From NCBI GenBank assembly GCA_030428705.1, contig JAUIDI010000003.1, positions 310,001 through 374,000 on the forward strand: a DNA stretch of 64,000 bases, read 5' to 3'. Every line of letters starts with the position of its first letter. The first letter of the stretch is position 1. The translations under genes and the position numbers were made by a program. Positions 7,920 through 15,644 of the stretch are shown piece by piece. This DNA comes from Bacteroidia bacterium (lineage in GTDB: Bacteria; Bacteroidota; Bacteroidia; Flavobacteriales; Flavobacteriaceae). The notes beneath the pieces were generated by a model. That model was not told where the DNA came from. It worked only from the letters and a program-made list of their open reading frames with translations, and made no database searches.

Positions 7920-8722
7920 AACGGATTCAACTTTTCGAATTTGAGGATTTTTCATGGTTTCCATATTGGTTGCGTACATGCATGACCAATCTTTTGATGG
8001 TATTGCATCGCATGATGGGTATCAGCGGGGTTTTGGCTGATTTGATTACGGACTTGCTTAAGAAGCAAGATTTGAATCGGATCGTTGATTTGGGCTCCGG
8101 TTCGGGCGGGGCCATGCCCGAGGTATTGCAGTTGGTGCATAAAACACCGGGACTTGAGCATGTTGAATTGATTTTGACAGATCTTTATCCGAACCCCGGG
8201 ATCGTTAAAAAATACGAGCAAGGTGATATGTACGGGGTCACTTACCAGAGAAATCCTGTTGATGCAACGAATATTTCAAAGGCGCCCAAAGGTCTTAAGA
8301 CCATGATTAATAGTTTTCATCATATGCCGCCCGAAGCGGCCCGAAAGATACTTCAATCTTGTCAAGAGAACCGACAACCGCTTTTGATCTATGAATTGGC
8401 GGAGAACAAAATGCCTTTGTTGCTTTGGTGGCTATTGCTTCCGATATCGCTTTTGATTCTAATGATTATGGTATTGTTTATGACGCCTTTCGTTAGGCCA
8501 ATGACTTGGCGGCAGTTGATATTTACCTATTTGATTCCTATCATACCCATTTGTTATGCTTGGGACGGACAGGCCTCAATGCCGCGAATGTATGCTTTTA
8601 ACGATATCGACATACTTCTCGAAGGATTGTATTCCGATACCTATACCTGGGAAAAAGGTTACGCCTATAAGAAGAATAGCAAGAAAACGGGAACTTATTT
8701 GATCGGCTTGCCGATCGGTTAG
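7916..8722 (+). CDS. membrane-attached class I SAM methyltransferase-like protein
   Basis: I chose the ATG at 7916 because it overlaps the upstream stop (ATGA); an upstream ATG at 7895 lies inside the flavin reductase gene. The 268-residue product has a Rossmann motif I, RIVDLGSGSGGAMPEVL, an acidic second strand (ELILTDLYPNPG) and a loop (INSFHHMPPEAARKIL) typical of class I SAM-dependent methyltransferases. Two hydrophobic segments follow (LLLWWLLLPISLLILMIMV and LIFTYLIPIIPICYAW), suggesting attachment to the inner membrane, which is unusual for the fold. Coupling to the flavin reductase suggests a shared pathway, perhaps modification of a lipid or quinone, but that is inference. Confidence 0.8.
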   Translation: MKRIQLFEFEDFSWFPYWLRTCMTNLLMVLHRMMGISGVLADLITDLLKKQDLNRIVDLGSGSGGAMPEVLQLVHKTPGLEHVELILTDLYPNPGIVKKYEQGDMYGVTYQRNPVDATNISKAPKGLKTMINSFHHMPPEAARKILQSCQENRQPLLIYELAENKMPLLLWWLLLPISLLILMIMVLFMTPFVRPMTWRQLIFTYLIPIIPICYAWDGQASMPRMYAFNDIDILLEGLYSDTYTWEKGYAYKKNSKKTGTYLIGLPIG

Positions 8723-8815
8723 TTATTCTTGATAACTTCTTGAATCTATATTAGGACGATTAAGGTCTTACCCCTACTTTTAAAGACTTTATTTGTAAAC
8801 ATATAATTCGTAATC

Positions 8816-9193
8816 ATGGAAGTACAAGGAAAAATAAAATTGATCGGTGAGACCCAAACATTTGGCAACAATGGTTTTAGAAAGCGGGAAGTTGTCGTAA
8901 CCACCGAAGAACAATATCCGCAGCATTTAATGATAGAATTTGTTCAAGATAAGACCGAGCTTTTGAACAATTATAGTGTAGGGCAGCCTATCAAGATCAG
9001 CATCAATTTAAGAGGGCGTGAATGGACGAATCCGCAAGGTGAGGTAAAATACTTTAATTCGATTCAAGGTTGGCGGATCGAAAGTCTACAACCTGAAGCG
9101 GATAATAGTGGAATGCCACCCGTTCCGCCGATCGAGGCTTTTGAGCCTGTCGATACGCTCAATGAAGAAGACCACGACGATTTACCGTTCTAG
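8816..9193 (+). CDS. DUF3127 protein
   Basis: A 125-residue protein of the DUF3127 family, nearly restricted to Bacteroidota. The conserved body (VQGKIKLIGETQTFG, FRKREVVVTTEEQYPQ, FNSIQGWRIESL) is a single OB-like beta barrel reminiscent of single-stranded DNA-binding proteins. A variable acidic, proline-rich tail ends in EEDHDDLPF. That tail strongly resembles the acidic DDLPF tip of SSB proteins, which docks partner proteins. A nucleic-acid role is plausible but unproven. The gene stands alone and ends in a strong terminator. Confidence 0.9.
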   Translation: MEVQGKIKLIGETQTFGNNGFRKREVVVTTEEQYPQHLMIEFVQDKTELLNNYSVGQPIKISINLRGREWTNPQGEVKYFNSIQGWRIESLQPEADNSGMPPVPPIEAFEPVDTLNEEDHDDLPF

Positions 9194-9278
9194 TGAAATT
9201 TAATTTCAGGGGGGTATCGATTATGTCAAAGATATAACCGAGTGACCCTTGCCTTCTAATAGGAGTCTGACCCAATTG

Positions 9279-9314
9279 GCCTAAACGAAGTAACCTTTTC
9301 GTTTAGGCTTTTTT
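9279..9314 (+). terminator. rho-independent terminator after the DUF3127 gene
   Basis: An 11-base-pair perfect stem, GCCTAAACGAA (9279-9289) with TTCGTTTAGGC (9298-9308), is followed by six T (9309-9314). It separates the DUF3127 gene from the transporter gene that starts at 9330. Confidence 0.92.
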
Positions 9315-9329
9315 CGTTATTTTCAAGAT

Positions 9330-10736
9330 ATGGATTTCACTAAGGCTGTAGAACGTATTTTTCAGAAATACCTACCATCTCCTTTTACCCTAGCGGTACT
9401 TCTGACACTTTTGACCATACTCTTGGCGCTTTTGTTTACCCAAAAAAACGTTGGGGCATCCAATCTGGCGACAATACTTTCGTATTGGGAAGCCGGTATT
9501 TGGAACAATGGACTTTTAGTGTTCGCCTATCAAATGATGTTGATTTTGGTATTGGGCCATGTATTGGTACTTAGCGGGCCTATGAAGAAATTGATAGCAC
9601 GATTGACGGGATTTGTCAAAAACTCGGCCAATGCAGCTGCTTTGGTGGCGCTTTCAACAATGTTGGTCTCTTTTTTCAATTGGGGCCTGGGCCTTGTTTT
9701 CGGCGCGATCTTGGCTCGCAAAGTGGGTGAGTATGCACAAGAAAACAATATTCCCATTAATTACCCGCTTATTGGGGCGTCGGGTTACGTCGGTTTGATG
9801 GTCTGGCACGGTGGTATAAGTGGTTCGGCACCCTTAAAAGTGTCCGAAGCCGGACATTTGAACTCGTTGATGAAAGGCGTTTCAAATACCGATATGGTTT
9901 CAAGGCTGCCCGATTTGATTTCGACTTCTGAAACCATTTTTAGTGCTATGAATGTAATAGTATTTCTTGTGATATTGGCTGCAATCTCGTTTTTGGCCTA
10001 TCGCTTGGGGAAAAAGGCCAAACCTACGGATTGGAATAACAAAAGGTATGACTTGGCAATGACCGAAATGGACAAGAATTCCGCAAGGGTTCAAATAGTG
10101 TCAAAAGCCGGTTTAGGGGAAACCCTTGATCGGTCGAAACTCTTTGCCATTGGTTTTGGGGTTCTGGTTTTAGGGGCTTTTGCCGTGCAATATTCCGAAA
10201 TGGTACAACAGCTTAATATTACCCCGAATATGCTCAACTTTTTCATGTTGGGTCTCGCCTTGTTGATGCACGGCAGTTTCAAAAGGTTCTTGCAAGCGGT
10301 CGAAACGGCCATTGGCGATGTTTCGGGCATTTTGATTCAATTTCCGTTGTATTTCGGCATTATGGGAATTATGGCCGGTAGTGGTATGATCGAACGGATT
10401 TCCGATTTTTTTGTTTCCATTTCCAATCAGACTACCTTGCCGCTTTTCACTTTTTTTAGCGCAAGCTTGGTCAATATTTTTGTGCCCAGTGGCGGCGGGC
10501 AGTGGGCGGTACAAGGTCCGATGATTCTCGAATCGGCTATAAAACTTGATATACCGCTATCAAAAGCTGTTATGGCCCTGGCCTATGGCGATCAGATTAC
10601 CAATATGCTGCAACCCTTTTGGGCGTTGCCTTTATTGGGAATAACAAAATTGAAGGCCAAGGAAATATTACCGTATACCATCCAATTTATGGTGGCCGGA
10701 ACGTTCATCTATGTTGTGGCCCTCTTGATCTTTTGA
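9330..10736 (+). CDS. short-chain fatty acid transporter (AtoE family)
   Basis: A 468-residue polytopic inner-membrane protein with about a dozen hydrophobic segments. The opening (RIFQKYLPSPFTLAVLL), the conserved W-G-x-G-L region (FFNWGLGLVFGAILARKVG) and the late motif PSGGGQWAVQGPMI mark the AtoE-type short-chain fatty acid permeases, which import substrates such as butyrate or acetoacetate. Length matches the family. No acyl-CoA transferase genes are adjacent, so the substrate is inferred from family only. The start is 15 bases after the terminator T tract, leaving little room for its own promoter; its transcript must begin at or inside the terminator region, or arise by read-through. 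Confidence 0.92.
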   Translation: MDFTKAVERIFQKYLPSPFTLAVLLTLLTILLALLFTQKNVGASNLATILSYWEAGIWNNGLLVFAYQMMLILVLGHVLVLSGPMKKLIARLTGFVKNSANAAALVALSTMLVSFFNWGLGLVFGAILARKVGEYAQENNIPINYPLIGASGYVGLMVWHGGISGSAPLKVSEAGHLNSLMKGVSNTDMVSRLPDLISTSETIFSAMNVIVFLVILAAISFLAYRLGKKAKPTDWNNKRYDLAMTEMDKNSARVQIVSKAGLGETLDRSKLFAIGFGVLVLGAFAVQYSEMVQQLNITPNMLNFFMLGLALLMHGSFKRFLQAVETAIGDVSGILIQFPLYFGIMGIMAGSGMIERISDFFVSISNQTTLPLFTFFSASLVNIFVPSGGGQWAVQGPMILESAIKLDIPLSKAVMALAYGDQITNMLQPFWALPLLGITKLKAKEILPYTIQFMVAGTFIYVVALLIF

Positions 10737-10770
10737 CCACTTTTCGTTACTTTTAGGAAAAAGGAGTTGC

Positions 10771-11442
10771 ATGCAAAAAAATGGGCATTATGACCCTTTA
10801 TTCTTTCTATCGGACGAATTGTATTTTCCACCGGTCGAAGATGCTAACATTGATGGACTTTTGGCCGTCGGCGGGGATCTCTCGACGGAACGTCTTTTAT
10901 TGGCCTATAAAAGTGGAATATTTCCTTGGTTCAATGAAAATTCCCTGATTTTATGGTGGAGTCCCGATCCGAGAATGGTGCTTTATCCAAAGAATATCAA
11001 GATTTCGAAAAGTATGCGAAAAGTCATGCGTTCGAATCTTTTCAGATTGACAAAAGACACTTGTTTTGAGACCGTTATCGAACAGTGTGCCGCCATACCC
11101 CGCCCTGGACAGGATGGTACTTGGATTACGCCCCAAATGAAAAAGGCCTATGTAGAACTGCATAAAAAAGGAATTGCACATTCGTATGAGGTTTGGAGTG
11201 AAGATCAATTAGTGGGCGGACTTTATGGAATAGATTTGGGTCATGTTTTCTGTGGCGAGAGTATGTTCAGTTTGGTAAGCGATGCCTCGAAATTTGCCTT
11301 TATCAAATTAGGGCAAGAACTCGATTCAAAAAATTATGTCTTGATCGACTGTCAAGTCCATACCCGACATTTGGCAAGCCTTGGCGCTGAAGAAATAAGT
11401 AGAAGCTCTTTTCTGCGGCAATTAAAACGTACTAATAAATAG
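10771..11442 (+). CDS. aat: leucyl/phenylalanyl-tRNA-protein transferase
   Basis: A cytosolic enzyme that transfers Leu or Phe from tRNA to the N-terminus of proteins bearing Arg or Lys, marking them for ClpS/ClpAP degradation (N-degron pathway). The 223 residues are the family's usual length. Diagnostic stretches are FPWFNENSLILWWSPDPRMV near residue 50, the GTWIT strand near 115, and GGLYGIDLGHVFCGESMFS near residue 150. The last 11 bases overlap the convergent MerR regulator gene. Confidence 0.97.
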   Translation: MQKNGHYDPLFFLSDELYFPPVEDANIDGLLAVGGDLSTERLLLAYKSGIFPWFNENSLILWWSPDPRMVLYPKNIKISKSMRKVMRSNLFRLTKDTCFETVIEQCAAIPRPGQDGTWITPQMKKAYVELHKKGIAHSYEVWSEDQLVGGLYGIDLGHVFCGESMFSLVSDASKFAFIKLGQELDSKNYVLIDCQVHTRHLASLGAEEISRSSFLRQLKRTNK

Positions 11443-12340
11443 CTTGTCCGATTGATTCAGAAGGGGTTTCTTTTTTCTCGTTCAAAAGGGTTATGAACTC
11501 TTCGGGATTGTTCAATACAATGACCTGATCCGATTCTTCGACATCTTCTATAAACTTTGCCGAACCGGCTATGGCAATGGGGGTAGTAGTTGAATTAAGA
11601 AGGGTAGTAATCAAATCTTTTGTTTTCTGAGGCCTTGATAAGGTAAGTAACGTCATCATTAATTGGGGCCTGACCAATTGCAGCACTGCTTTGAGATCTT
11701 CTTGGGGCACATTTTGTCCAAGATAGAAAGTTTTCCAACCTAGTTCTTTTGCAAGATAATAGGCAAGTAATAGACCTATCTCATGAGTTTCTTCCTCCAT
11801 TAAAAATAGAACAATTTTGGGCGCACTGTCCTTGGGATGTGGAATCGCCTCAATGGCGGATAAAATCTTTTGTTTGATAAGATTGGAAATAAAATGCTCT
11901 TGAGCAGGCATTGCCTTATTTGTCCCCCAAAGAACACCAACGTGATTCAAAAAAGGATAAACAAGATTCGTTATCGTCTTAATCAGGCCCGAACGCATAA
12001 TATGTCTCCCCAGGATTTCAGAGAACCTGACCTCGTTCATTTCAAGCATACATAAGATCAATGCATTTATATCGTCTTTTGGGGATGCCTCTAAGAGGAT
12101 TTCAGATACCGTATTGTTAATTTCCCCTTGAGACATTTTATCGATGTGCGATATTCTATGACCATTGCGCAGTAAAATACCAATGTTCAAAAGCATTCTA
12201 AGTTGATCGTCGGTATAGAACCTAATGTTGGTTTCGGTGCGCTTTGGCTCTAAAAAATTGTATCGCGTTTCCCACTTTCTCAAAGTATGTGCCTTGATGC
12301 CGGTTAGGGAAACGATATCGGCCATGGAATACGTAGACAT
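11432..12340 (-). CDS. carH: CarH-like MerR regulator with B12-binding light-sensor domain
   Basis: A 302-residue transcription factor. Residues 1-70 form a MerR winged-helix DNA-binding domain (SMADIVSLTGIKAHTLRKWE). Residues 90-165 are the four-helix B12-capping domain and carry W138, nine residues, then E148-H149, the W-x9-EH signature of CarH photoreceptors. Residues 175-285 are a cobalamin-binding Rossmann domain with E-T-H-E-I-G (184-189), matching the (D/E)xHxxG motif whose histidine (H186) ligates cobalt. CarH proteins repress carotenoid genes in the dark as adenosylcobalamin tetramers that fall apart in light. The carotenoid genes 2-5 kb away fit this role. The residue after W138 is glycine, where Thermus CarH has the histidine that becomes the second cobalt ligand after illumination. 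The symbol is by analogy. Confidence 0.9.
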   Translation of the reverse strand: MSTYSMADIVSLTGIKAHTLRKWETRYNFLEPKRTETNIRFYTDDQLRMLLNIGILLRNGHRISHIDKMSQGEINNTVSEILLEASPKDDINALILCMLEMNEVRFSEILGRHIMRSGLIKTITNLVYPFLNHVGVLWGTNKAMPAQEHFISNLIKQKILSAIEAIPHPKDSAPKIVLFLMEEETHEIGLLLAYYLAKELGWKTFYLGQNVPQEDLKAVLQLVRPQLMMTLLTLSRPQKTKDLITTLLNSTTTPIAIAGSAKFIEDVEESDQVIVLNNPEEFITLLNEKKETPSESIGQAIY

Positions 12341-12358
12341 GTTTAACTTTTATAGTAT

Positions 12359-12366
12359 CAAATATA
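12359..12366 (-). promoter_or_regulatory. -7 promoter element of the carH-like gene
   Basis: CAAATATA on the plus strand reads TATATTTG on the minus strand, an exact TAnnTTTG. It lies 19 bases upstream of the regulator's ATG at 12340 and overlaps the first TTnGACAA-like half-site (12364-12371), which suggests autoregulation. Confidence 0.5.
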
Positions 12367-12509
12367 GACAAGTAATTTCGTAATTAAACGGGTCAAACCT
12401 TAATAACTTGAATTTTTTAAATTTTTGTCCAAAAATTTTTAAAAAAAGTTTGACAATTTAATTTTTAAATTATATTATTGTCTAACTTTAATGATAAAAT
12501 ATTAGACAT
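12364..12509. promoter_or_regulatory. array of TTnGACAA half-sites, candidate CarH operator, with the fasciclin-gene promoter
   Basis: Five related octamers lie in this gap: ATAGACAA (12364-12371, +), TTGTCCAA (12425-12432, -), TTTGACAA (12449-12456, +), TTGTCTAA (12478-12485, -) and TTAGACAT (12502-12509, +). The third and fourth face each other as an inverted pair centred at 12467. The third contains the -33 element TTTG (12449-12452). The fourth overlaps a one-mismatch -7 element TATTATTG (12473-12480) of the fasciclin gene, with 20 bases between the two elements. This is the position expected for a MerR-type operator. The assignment to the neighbouring CarH-like protein is inference. Confidence 0.5.
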
Positions 12510-14031
12510 GAAAAAGAAAATTTATTATTTGGTTGTGGTTGTAGGAGTGTCACTATTGGCTTATGCCTGTAGTGATACCTCCGACGACGACCAGTTTACA
12601 GAGACTTCACAAACCATCGTTGAAGTAGCACAAGACACTGATGCCCTGACTTCTTTAGTCGGCGCACTTGCCAAGGCTGATGAGGCAGAAGATTCCGATT
12701 TGATCGGTACATTGAGCTCTAATGGCCCCTTTACGGTTTTTGCCCCGACTAATGAGGCTTTCACCGAACTTTTGAATGCCTTGGACAATTATAGTTCACT
12801 GGAAGATTTTGATACTGATGAAGACCGAATGGTCTTGGCCTCGATTCTAAAATATCACGTGATATCCGGGATTAGCGCTCAATCGACCGACCTGACCGAT
12901 GGGCAGCAGCTCAATACAGTGCTACAGGAAAATTTAACTGTTCGATTGGACAATGGAGTTTTTATATCCGATGCCACCGAAACTGATGCCGCTGTTGTCG
13001 TTCCCGATGTAATGGCAAGTAACGGAATGGTACATTTAATCGATAAGGTTCTAGTGCCGCAGGTGGTTCTGGATCAAATAAACGATTCGGAAGCCGTTAC
13101 TTCGACTTTGACCGATTTAGTAGTGGAAACTGAGGCCCTATCCGTTTTAGAGGCTGCGGTTATTAAAGCCGATTTGGCCGAAACACTTAGTTCTGATGGG
13201 CCTTTTACCGTATTCGCCCCGACCAATGACGCTTTTATTGCCTTGTTGGATGCCCTTGGTGAAGATTACAATAGTTTGGATGATTTTGATACTGAAGATG
13301 AAATGGCATTGTTGAAAGATATTTTGTTATATCATGTAATCGTGGGAAGCGCTATTCTTTCGACCGATTTGGCCGAGGGAGAGGTCAATACGGCTCTCGA
13401 AAATAATTCAATAGCGGTGATTGCCTCGGGCGAAACATTCGTTATCGGTGACGCTTCTGATGTGAACGCCAATATTACGGGCGTGGACATTATGGCATCA
13501 AATGGAGTCGCACATACTATAGACAAGGTGCTTCTTCCTCAGTCGGTGATTGATTTCATGGCATCGATGGGTGCAAAGAATATTGTAGAACTTGCTATTG
13601 ATACAGAAGATTTAAGTTCCTTGGTCGCGGCATTGCAACAGGCCGATGCCGGCTTGGTCGAGTTATTGTCGGGAGAAGGGCCATTCACAGTTTTTGCCCC
13701 TACGAACCAGGCATTTGAAAATCTGTTGCATGAATTGGGCGATGAATATAATAGCCTGGAAGATTTTGACACCGAGGAAGAAAAGGCTACGCTGGCGAAC
13801 ATTTTGACATATCATGTGGTTGCCGGGGCAGCTGTATACTCGGATGCTCTTAGCGACGGGCAGATCGTAACTATGGCCCAAGATAATGATACTACCATTC
13901 TGATAAATGGTTCCGACATAGACGTTCAGGACGGCGTTCACAATACATCTCGTGTATTGGCGGCCGATCAAGAGGCAAGTAATGGAGTGGTTCATATTAT
14001 CGATCGCGTTTTACTGCCTCCAAGTCACTGA
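12508..14031 (+). CDS. lipoprotein with three fasciclin (FAS1) domains
   Basis: The start at ATG 12508 gives MKKKIYYLV and a lipoprotein signal ending LLAYAC (C21). An upstream TTG at 12478 would lie inside the promoter. After an acidic linker come three FAS1 domains at about residues 36-185, 200-350 and 355-505. Each has the H1-like motif GPFTVFAPTNxAF and the later ASNGxxHxIDxVLLP box. Fasciclin domains mediate adhesion, and some bind carotenoids or other lipids. The gene is divergent from the CarH-like regulator and upstream of the crt genes, so it may be light-regulated and connected with carotenoids in the envelope. That link rests on position only. A terminator follows it. Confidence 0.93.
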   Translation: MKKKIYYLVVVVGVSLLAYACSDTSDDDQFTETSQTIVEVAQDTDALTSLVGALAKADEAEDSDLIGTLSSNGPFTVFAPTNEAFTELLNALDNYSSLEDFDTDEDRMVLASILKYHVISGISAQSTDLTDGQQLNTVLQENLTVRLDNGVFISDATETDAAVVVPDVMASNGMVHLIDKVLVPQVVLDQINDSEAVTSTLTDLVVETEALSVLEAAVIKADLAETLSSDGPFTVFAPTNDAFIALLDALGEDYNSLDDFDTEDEMALLKDILLYHVIVGSAILSTDLAEGEVNTALENNSIAVIASGETFVIGDASDVNANITGVDIMASNGVAHTIDKVLLPQSVIDFMASMGAKNIVELAIDTEDLSSLVAALQQADAGLVELLSGEGPFTVFAPTNQAFENLLHELGDEYNSLEDFDTEEEKATLANILTYHVVAGAAVYSDALSDGQIVTMAQDNDTTILINGSDIDVQDGVHNTSRVLAADQEASNGVVHIIDRVLLPPSH

Positions 14032-14066
14032 TGAAAGAATAGCGATGTTGGTTTAGTTGGTTGTTC

Positions 14067-14109
14067 AAGGCATCGATGTCACGCAGGCAAGTGACCTCGG
14101 TGCCTTTTA
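14067..14109 (+). terminator. strong hairpin terminator between the fasciclin gene and crtI
   Basis: Arms 14067-14082 and 14091-14106 pair over 16 positions with one mismatch (T-C) and one G-U pair, around the loop GCAGGCAA. The sequence TTTTAT follows. This should end much of the transcription from the fasciclin gene before crtI. The remaining 70 bases up to crtI contain only a weak -7 candidate, TTTATTTG at 14127-14134. Confidence 0.8.
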
Positions 14110-14178
14110 TAGGATAGAGAATCCGCTTTATTTGAGCTCGGTACTTAAAAGGAAATAAGGGACTTAATCAAAAGAGAA

Positions 14179-15642
14179 TTGAAGAAAAAGAAAGTCGTGG
14201 TCATTGGTTCGGGTTTTTCGGCATTGTCGGCAAGTTGTTATTTGGCCAAGGCCGGCTATGATGTGCAAATACTCGAAAAGAACTATGAAATAGGAGGTAG
14301 GGCGCGTCAACTTAAAAAGGAAGGCTTTGTCTTTGATATTGGACCTACTTTCTATTGGATGCCCGATGTTTTTGAAAGATTTTTTAATGATTTTGAGAAA
14401 TCACCTGGCCATTTCTATGATTTGATAAAGTTGAATCCGGCTTATCGTGTATATTTTGGTAAAAACGATTCCATTAGTATTGCGGATAATCTGGCCGAAA
14501 TCAAAAGAACCTTTGAAAGTATCGAGAAGGGTAGTGCCCGAAAGTTGGAAAAATTCATCTCGTTGGCCAAAAAAAACTATGACTTGGCCGTTAAACGGCT
14601 GGTTTATGAACCGGGAGAAAATTTGTTGGAGATCATCAATATGCAGACGATTATAAGGATTAAAGATTTTTTTCGCTCCATTCAAATGCAGGTAGGTCGA
14701 TATGTCAAGAATAAGAAATTACGGTCCATTCTCGAGTTTCCAGTACTTTTTTTAGGCGCAAAGCCAAGTAATACGCCTTCGTTCTACAATTTTATGAATT
14801 ACGCTGATTTTGGTTTGGGTACGTGGCATCCGATGGGCGGTATGTATAAGGTTATTAAGGCAATGGCCTCAATGGCCTTGCAACTAGGTGTTGAAGTGAG
14901 AACCAATGATCCCGTAAGAAGTCTTGTAATAGAAGATGGTCAAGTGAAAAAAGTGAAAACCGCCAATGGATCATATGATTGCGATATTGTACTCAGTGGA
15001 GCAGATTACCATCATACCGAAACCCTACTACCTTTGGAATTTAGACAATACCCGGAGTCTTTCTGGAAGAAAAAAATTTTTGCCCCATCGGCCCTTTTGT
15101 TTTATGTAGGGTTTGACAAAAAAATGAAAAATGTCTCGCATCACACACTGTTTTTCGATACTGAGTTTGAAGCACATGCAAAAACCATTTATGATACCAG
15201 AGAATGGGCGGAAAAACCACTATTTTATGGGAGTTTTCCAAGCATAACTGATCAGACTAGCGCTCCTGAAGGAAGGGAAGCGGGCATATTTTTGATTCCT
15301 ATAGCCCCAGATTTAAAGGACACTCCTGAAATTAGAGAGCAATATTTTGATCAAATAATTCAACGTCTGGAATTCCTCACGGACCAAAAAGTTGCCGAGC
15401 ATATAATTTTTAAAGAATCATATTGTATCAATGATTTCAAGGCCGATTATAATTCGTATAAAGGCAATGCATATGGCTTGGCAAATACACTGCGCCAGAC
15501 GCACGTGCTGAGACCGAAGCTGAAAAGTAAAAAGCTAAGAAACCTATATTTCTGTGGTCAGTTGACAGTGCCGGGTCCAGGGGTTCCGCCCTCATTGATT
15601 TCAGGGAAAATTGTAAGTGACTTAATTTCAAAGTACCATTAA
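14179..15642 (+). CDS. crtI: phytoene desaturase (CrtI type)
   Basis: A FAD-dependent membrane-associated enzyme converting phytoene to lycopene. The N-terminal dinucleotide-binding motif VVVIGSGFSALSASCYLAKA is followed by the acidic strand QILEKN and the GGRAR motif. The C-terminal signature YFCGQLTVPGPGVPPSLISG is diagnostic for CrtI-type desaturases. At 487 residues it is full length. The start is TTG at 14179: the frame upstream has a stop at 14146-14148 and no ATG or GTG between, and the third codon on (KKKVVVIG) matches where relatives begin. It is followed by crtB after 2 bases. A terminator hairpin lies 70 bases upstream, so expression may depend on read-through or a weak promoter in the gap. 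Confidence 0.96.
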   Translation: MKKKKVVVIGSGFSALSASCYLAKAGYDVQILEKNYEIGGRARQLKKEGFVFDIGPTFYWMPDVFERFFNDFEKSPGHFYDLIKLNPAYRVYFGKNDSISIADNLAEIKRTFESIEKGSARKLEKFISLAKKNYDLAVKRLVYEPGENLLEIINMQTIIRIKDFFRSIQMQVGRYVKNKKLRSILEFPVLFLGAKPSNTPSFYNFMNYADFGLGTWHPMGGMYKVIKAMASMALQLGVEVRTNDPVRSLVIEDGQVKKVKTANGSYDCDIVLSGADYHHTETLLPLEFRQYPESFWKKKIFAPSALLFYVGFDKKMKNVSHHTLFFDTEFEAHAKTIYDTREWAEKPLFYGSFPSITDQTSAPEGREAGIFLIPIAPDLKDTPEIREQYFDQIIQRLEFLTDQKVAEHIIFKESYCINDFKADYNSYKGNAYGLANTLRQTHVLRPKLKSKKLRNLYFCGQLTVPGPGVPPSLISGKIVSDLISKYH

Positions 15643-15644
15643 AG

